A stretch of DNA of 7,545 nucleotides, taken from the NCBI GenBank assembly GCA_947446155.1, contig CANFFZ010000102.1, positions 1-7,545 of the forward strand. Direction: 5' to 3'. This DNA comes from Chloroflexota bacterium. GTDB lineage: Bacteria; Chloroflexota; Dehalococcoidia; UBA2979. Made by a program: the position numbers and the translations under genes. The notes under the pieces were generated by a model, which worked only from the letters and a program-made list of their open reading frames with translations, was not told where the DNA came from and did no database searches. Shown one piece after another: positions 5,747 through 7,545 of this stretch; the first letter of the stretch is position 1, and the number at the start of each line of letters is the position of its first letter.

Positions 5747-6108
5747 TGCTGGTCTGGGCTGCCCGTGTAGCCGCACTCATTGCGGTCGCCGTCGCGTGCT
5801 ATCTCACGCTCACGCCGGACCCGACGGGTGCGGGGGTGCTCCCCGATTGGGCGGGGCACCTCATCATCTTCGCGGGCGTGGGCGCGAGTTTCGCCGTCCT
5901 GCGTCGCGTGTCCGAGTGGCCGGCGGCCTCGCTCATCGGCCTCGGGGCGGCGGTGGCCCTCGTGGGCGTCGGGACCGAGGTGGGTCAGGCGTTCACGCCG
6001 CGCGACCCGACGCTGCGAGATCTGGCGTTCGACCTGGCAGGCGGACTCGGCGCGCTCGTGGGCGTGGACCAGGTGGCGTCTCGAATCGCGGGACCGCGGA
6101 CGGGTTGA
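5743..6108 (+). CDS. VanZ-like family membrane protein
   Basis: A 121-residue integral membrane protein. ATG 5743-5745 overlaps the preceding stop (ATGA), and a second ATG follows at once at 5746. Four hydrophobic segments are visible near residues 4-22, 36-53, 61-78 and 94-107. The VanZ-like signature is present: D35 and H39 in PDWAGHLIIF, then E79 and Q82 in GTEVGQAF, P86-R87, and D93 and D97 in LRDLAFDLAGG. The family is named after an accessory protein of teicoplanin resistance, but most members are chromosomal proteins of unknown role, and no other van gene is present, so resistance should not be assumed. Translation is probably coupled to the small membrane protein. A hairpin 20 bases after the stop could end the transcript. 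Confidence 0.8.
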   Translation: MMLVWAARVAALIAVAVACYLTLTPDPTGAGVLPDWAGHLIIFAGVGASFAVLRRVSEWPAASLIGLGAAVALVGVGTEVGQAFTPRDPTLRDLAFDLAGGLGALVGVDQVASRIAGPRTG

Positions 6109-6127
6109 GTGGAACGGCATCGCAACG

Positions 6128-6154
6128 ACGCGGGCGAGTCTGTTCTGCCCGCGT
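6128..6154 (+). terminator. Hairpin downstream of the VanZ-like gene, possible terminator without U-tract
   Basis: ACGCGGGC (6128-6135) pairs exactly with GCCCGCGT (6147-6154), giving an 8-bp GC-rich stem with an 11-base loop, 19 bases after the VanZ-like stop. It is not followed by a run of T, so it is not a classical intrinsic terminator. It may end or protect the 3' end, or be an operator half of the region downstream. Confidence 0.4.
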
Positions 6155-6173
6155 ACGCTCGGCTGCGTACGCT
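6151..6173. repeat. Two direct copies of GCGTACGCT, each containing a palindromic octamer
   Basis: GCGTACGCT occurs at 6151-6159 and 6165-6173, 14 bases apart. Its first eight bases, GCGTACGC, are their own reverse complement. Each copy also contains TACGCT, the same hexamer as the proposed -10 of the DUF3090 promoter. No good -35 was found at normal spacing. Paired regulator sites or alternative -10 elements for the dioxygenase gene are possible. Confidence 0.6.
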
Positions 6174-6180
6174 AGACCGA

Positions 6181-6230
6181 CGCAAAGAAACCTCACACCG
6201 AGTTCCGTCGCGGGCGCAAAGAATTCGGTG
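6181..6230. repeat. CGCAAAGAA direct repeats and a 10-bp inverted repeat
   Basis: CGCAAAGAA is found at 6181-6189 and again at 6215-6223, 34 bases apart. CACCGAGTTC (6196-6205) and GAATTCGGTG (6221-6230) form a 10-bp inverted repeat with one mismatch that would be a G-U pair in RNA; the loop is 15 bases. The second direct repeat overlaps the right arm of the inverted repeat. The position, 50-100 bases before the dioxygenase start, suits an operator or a leader structure. Confidence 0.55.
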
Positions 6231-6238
6231 CACGATGG

Positions 6239-6280
6239 AGGTTCTGCGAGGCGCGCGAACGAACAAAGGACGAAGAACCT
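6239..6280 (+). promoter_or_regulatory. Inverted repeat framing the dioxygenase ribosome-binding site
   Basis: AGGTTCT (6239-6245) is the exact reverse complement of AGAACCT (6274-6280), which ends directly against ATG 6281. The 28-base loop holds AAAGGA (6265-6270), the likely ribosome site at ten-base spacing. The stem could modulate translation initiation. Seven base pairs could arise by chance. Confidence 0.35.
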
Positions 6281-7093
6281 ATGGATAACGATGACGCCCC
6301 GGTCGGCCGGATCCTGTCGCGACGCGAGGCGCTGATCCTGCTCGGATCTGCCTCGCTCGGCGCGGCGTTCCTCGCCGCCTGCAGCGACGACTCACCGATC
6401 GCGAAGGCGACGGCGAGCGTGACCGGTAGCCCCTCGGCGACCGAGGCGACGGCGGCCGCTGCGGCCTCGGCTGCGGCGAGCGCCACCGTGGCAGTCGCTG
6501 TGCCGTCATGCATCGTGCGGACCGAACTGACCGAGGGGCCGTTCTTCGTGGACGAGAAACTGAACCGCTCTGACATCCGCGTGGAACCGTCCGACAACAG
6601 CATGATGCCGGGGACTCCTTTCGTCCTGACGGTGAGCGTGGCGTCGATCGCGACGAATGCGTGTAGCGCCCTCGCTGGTGCCGTCGTCGACGTGTGGCAA
6701 TGCGACGCCGCGGGACGGTACTCGGATGTGCAGGACCAGGGCACCGATACGCGAGGGAAGAAGTTCCTGCGCGGGTCTCAGGTCACGGACGCCCGCGGCA
6801 AGGCCACCTTCACGACGATCTACCCCGGCTGGTATCAAGGGCGCGCGACGCACATCCACTTCAAGATCCGGCGCTCCGTCGGGGGCAAGACCTCCGAGTT
6901 CACCTCGCAGTTCTTCTTCGACGAGGCCGTCTCGGACGAGGTGTACACGAAAGCGCCATACCTGAAGGCAGGCAACCGTACGAGGAACACGGCGGACGGT
7001 ATCTTCCGGGAGTCGGACGGCAAACTGACGCTCGCGCTGACGAAGACCGCGACCGGCTACGCCTCGACGTTCGACATCGGACTGCAGGCCTAG
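6281..7093 (+). CDS. Intradiol ring-cleavage dioxygenase family lipoprotein, probably Tat-exported
   Basis: A 270-residue protein starting at ATG 6281. The N-terminus reads ILSRREALILLGSASLGAAFLAAC. The twin arginines R14-R15 in an S-R-R-x-A-L context, a weak hydrophobic core and a lipobox with C34 suggest export by Tat and lipid anchoring outside the cytoplasm. An Ala/Thr/Ser-rich tether runs over about 41-73. The catalytic domain starts near TEGPFFV and has the intradiol dioxygenase fold markers. The four ligands expected for non-haem Fe(III) are Y147 in AAGRYSDV, Y185 in YPGWYQGR, and H191 and H193 in THIHFKI. Family members split catechols between the two hydroxyls; here the substrate is unknown and no downstream catabolic gene is present. 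Folding with iron before export would explain Tat use. The stop shares CTAG (7090-7093) with the convergent ferredoxin gene. Confidence 0.88.
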   Translation: MDNDDAPVGRILSRREALILLGSASLGAAFLAACSDDSPIAKATASVTGSPSATEATAAAAASAAASATVAVAVPSCIVRTELTEGPFFVDEKLNRSDIRVEPSDNSMMPGTPFVLTVSVASIATNACSALAGAVVDVWQCDAAGRYSDVQDQGTDTRGKKFLRGSQVTDARGKATFTTIYPGWYQGRATHIHFKIRRSVGGKTSEFTSQFFFDEAVSDEVYTKAPYLKAGNRTRNTADGIFRESDGKLTLALTKTATGYASTFDIGLQA

Positions 7094-7296
7094 GCCGCGG
7101 GCGTCGAGGTCACCCAAGCGATTGCCTGCTTCGGGCAGAGGCGGATGGCCCGATCGACCCTCACCCGCTGATCCTCGGGGACGTCATCGACGATGACTTG
7201 GCCCCAGCCGTCGGCGTCGATCTTGAAGACGTCTGGCGCGGTGATCGCGCAGCGCCCATGGCCTTCGCATTGGTCCGGATTGATTTCGACTCGCAT
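7090..7296 (-). CDS. Ferredoxin of the P450-associated CxxHxxC type
   Basis: A 68-residue electron carrier starting at ATG 7296-7294, with GAGGT a few bases upstream. The cluster motif reads C10-E-G-H13-G-R-C16, with the third cysteine C54 followed by Pro (RLCPKQAI). Three cysteines and a His in place of the second cysteine of a four-cysteine motif are typical of small actinobacterial-type ferredoxins, most holding a [3Fe-4S] cluster, that pass electrons to cytochromes P450. The acidic surface (DADGW, VDDVPEDQR) and lack of a signal peptide fit a cytoplasmic redox partner. It lies 13 bases downstream of the P450 stop on the same strand, so the pair is very likely one operon. The reductase that would supply electrons is not in the window. 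Confidence 0.93.
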   Translation of the reverse strand: MRVEINPDQCEGHGRCAITAPDVFKIDADGWGQVIVDDVPEDQRVRVDRAIRLCPKQAIAWVTSTPAA

Positions 7297-7309
7297 GGCC
7301 TGACCTCGC

Positions 7310-7545
7310 TCAGCGCGCCGGCGTGAACGTCACCGGCAGGTGCTTGATGCCGTTGATGAAGTTGGAGCGCAGCCGCTCCGGCGGCCCGGCCACCTGGATG
7401 TCCGGGAAGCGGCGGAACAACTCTTCGAACATCACGCGCATCTCCTTGCGCGCGAAGCCCGCGCCGAGGCAGAAGTGCTCGCCGATGCCAAACGCCAGGT
7501 GGTCGTTTGGCGTCCGCGTGATATCGAAGCGGTACGGGTCAGAGA
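7310..7545 (-). CDS. Cytochrome P450, C-terminal fragment (5' end outside window)
   Basis: The minus-strand frame is open from the window edge to TGA 7312-7310 and gives the last 78 residues or so. It contains the haem-binding loop HLAFGIGEHFCLGAG, matching F-x-x-G-x-x-x-C-x-G with the cysteine that ligates haem iron. The L-helix ARKEMRVMFEELFRRFPDI follows, then the terminal ERLRSNFINGIKHLPVTF and a short tail. The SNFINGIKHLPV ending is like that of bacterial P450s related to CYP124, CYP125 and CYP142, which oxidise terminal carbons of steroids or branched lipids, but the substrate-binding regions lie outside the window. P450s of this type need a ferredoxin, which is the next gene. The family is certain; the subgroup is tentative. 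Confidence 0.95.
   Translation of the reverse strand, partial: SDPYRFDITRTPNDHLAFGIGEHFCLGAGFARKEMRVMFEELFRRFPDIQVAGPPERLRSNFINGIKHLPVTFTPAR

Noticed and set aside
5743..6108. Glycopeptide resistance gene vanZ
   Set aside because: Only the broad VanZ-like family pattern is seen; no vanHAX or regulatory genes accompany it.
6281..7545. Aromatic degradation gene cluster
   Set aside because: The dioxygenase and the P450-ferredoxin pair are on opposite strands, and no cycloisomerase, lactone hydrolase or transport genes are present.

Overview
This is a 7,545-base piece of a GC-rich, very tightly packed bacterial chromosome. It uses GTG starts freely, and all stops I can read are TAG or TGA. A DUF3090-family gene, VanZ-family and DinB-family genes, and a cytochrome P450 paired with a CxxHxxC ferredoxin together suggest Chloroflexota, or less likely Actinomycetota. 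That is inference from gene content, not a phylogeny. No mobile element, rRNA, tRNA, CRISPR array or integration site is visible.

Layout. (1) 1-349 (+): the C-terminal end of an MFS-type transporter. (2) 346-912 (-): a DUF3090 protein. (3) 913-1078: a divergent control region with a good promoter for the DUF3090 gene, a 17-bp palindrome on its -35 box, and five tandem 14-bp repeats. (4) 1079-3946 (+): an amidase-signature hydrolase, then MurB (cell-wall precursor synthesis), then a DinB-fold protein coupled to murB by a 4-base overlap. (5) 3943-5279 (-): a lipoprotein with a seven-bladed Vgb-like propeller, followed through a 4-base overlap by a 77-aa protein of unknown function. (6) 5280-5533: an intergenic region with candidate promoter and folding signals. 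(7) 5534-6108 (+): a small two-helix membrane protein overlapping a VanZ-family membrane protein. (8) 6109-6280: an intergenic region dense in short inverted and direct repeats. (9) 6281-7093 (+): a lipoprotein intradiol dioxygenase, probably Tat-exported. (10) 7090-7545 (-): the 3' end of a cytochrome P450 gene and its ferredoxin.

The genes form several short, mostly unrelated units: cell wall (murB), amide hydrolysis, exported lipoproteins, and an oxygenase electron-transfer pair. I see no convincing new multi-gene system. The most distinctive signal is architectural. All three convergent gene ends share a single CTAG that provides both stop codons, and three same-strand junctions are GTGA or ATGA overlaps. 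The most structured non-coding DNA lies at 913-1078 and 6109-6280.
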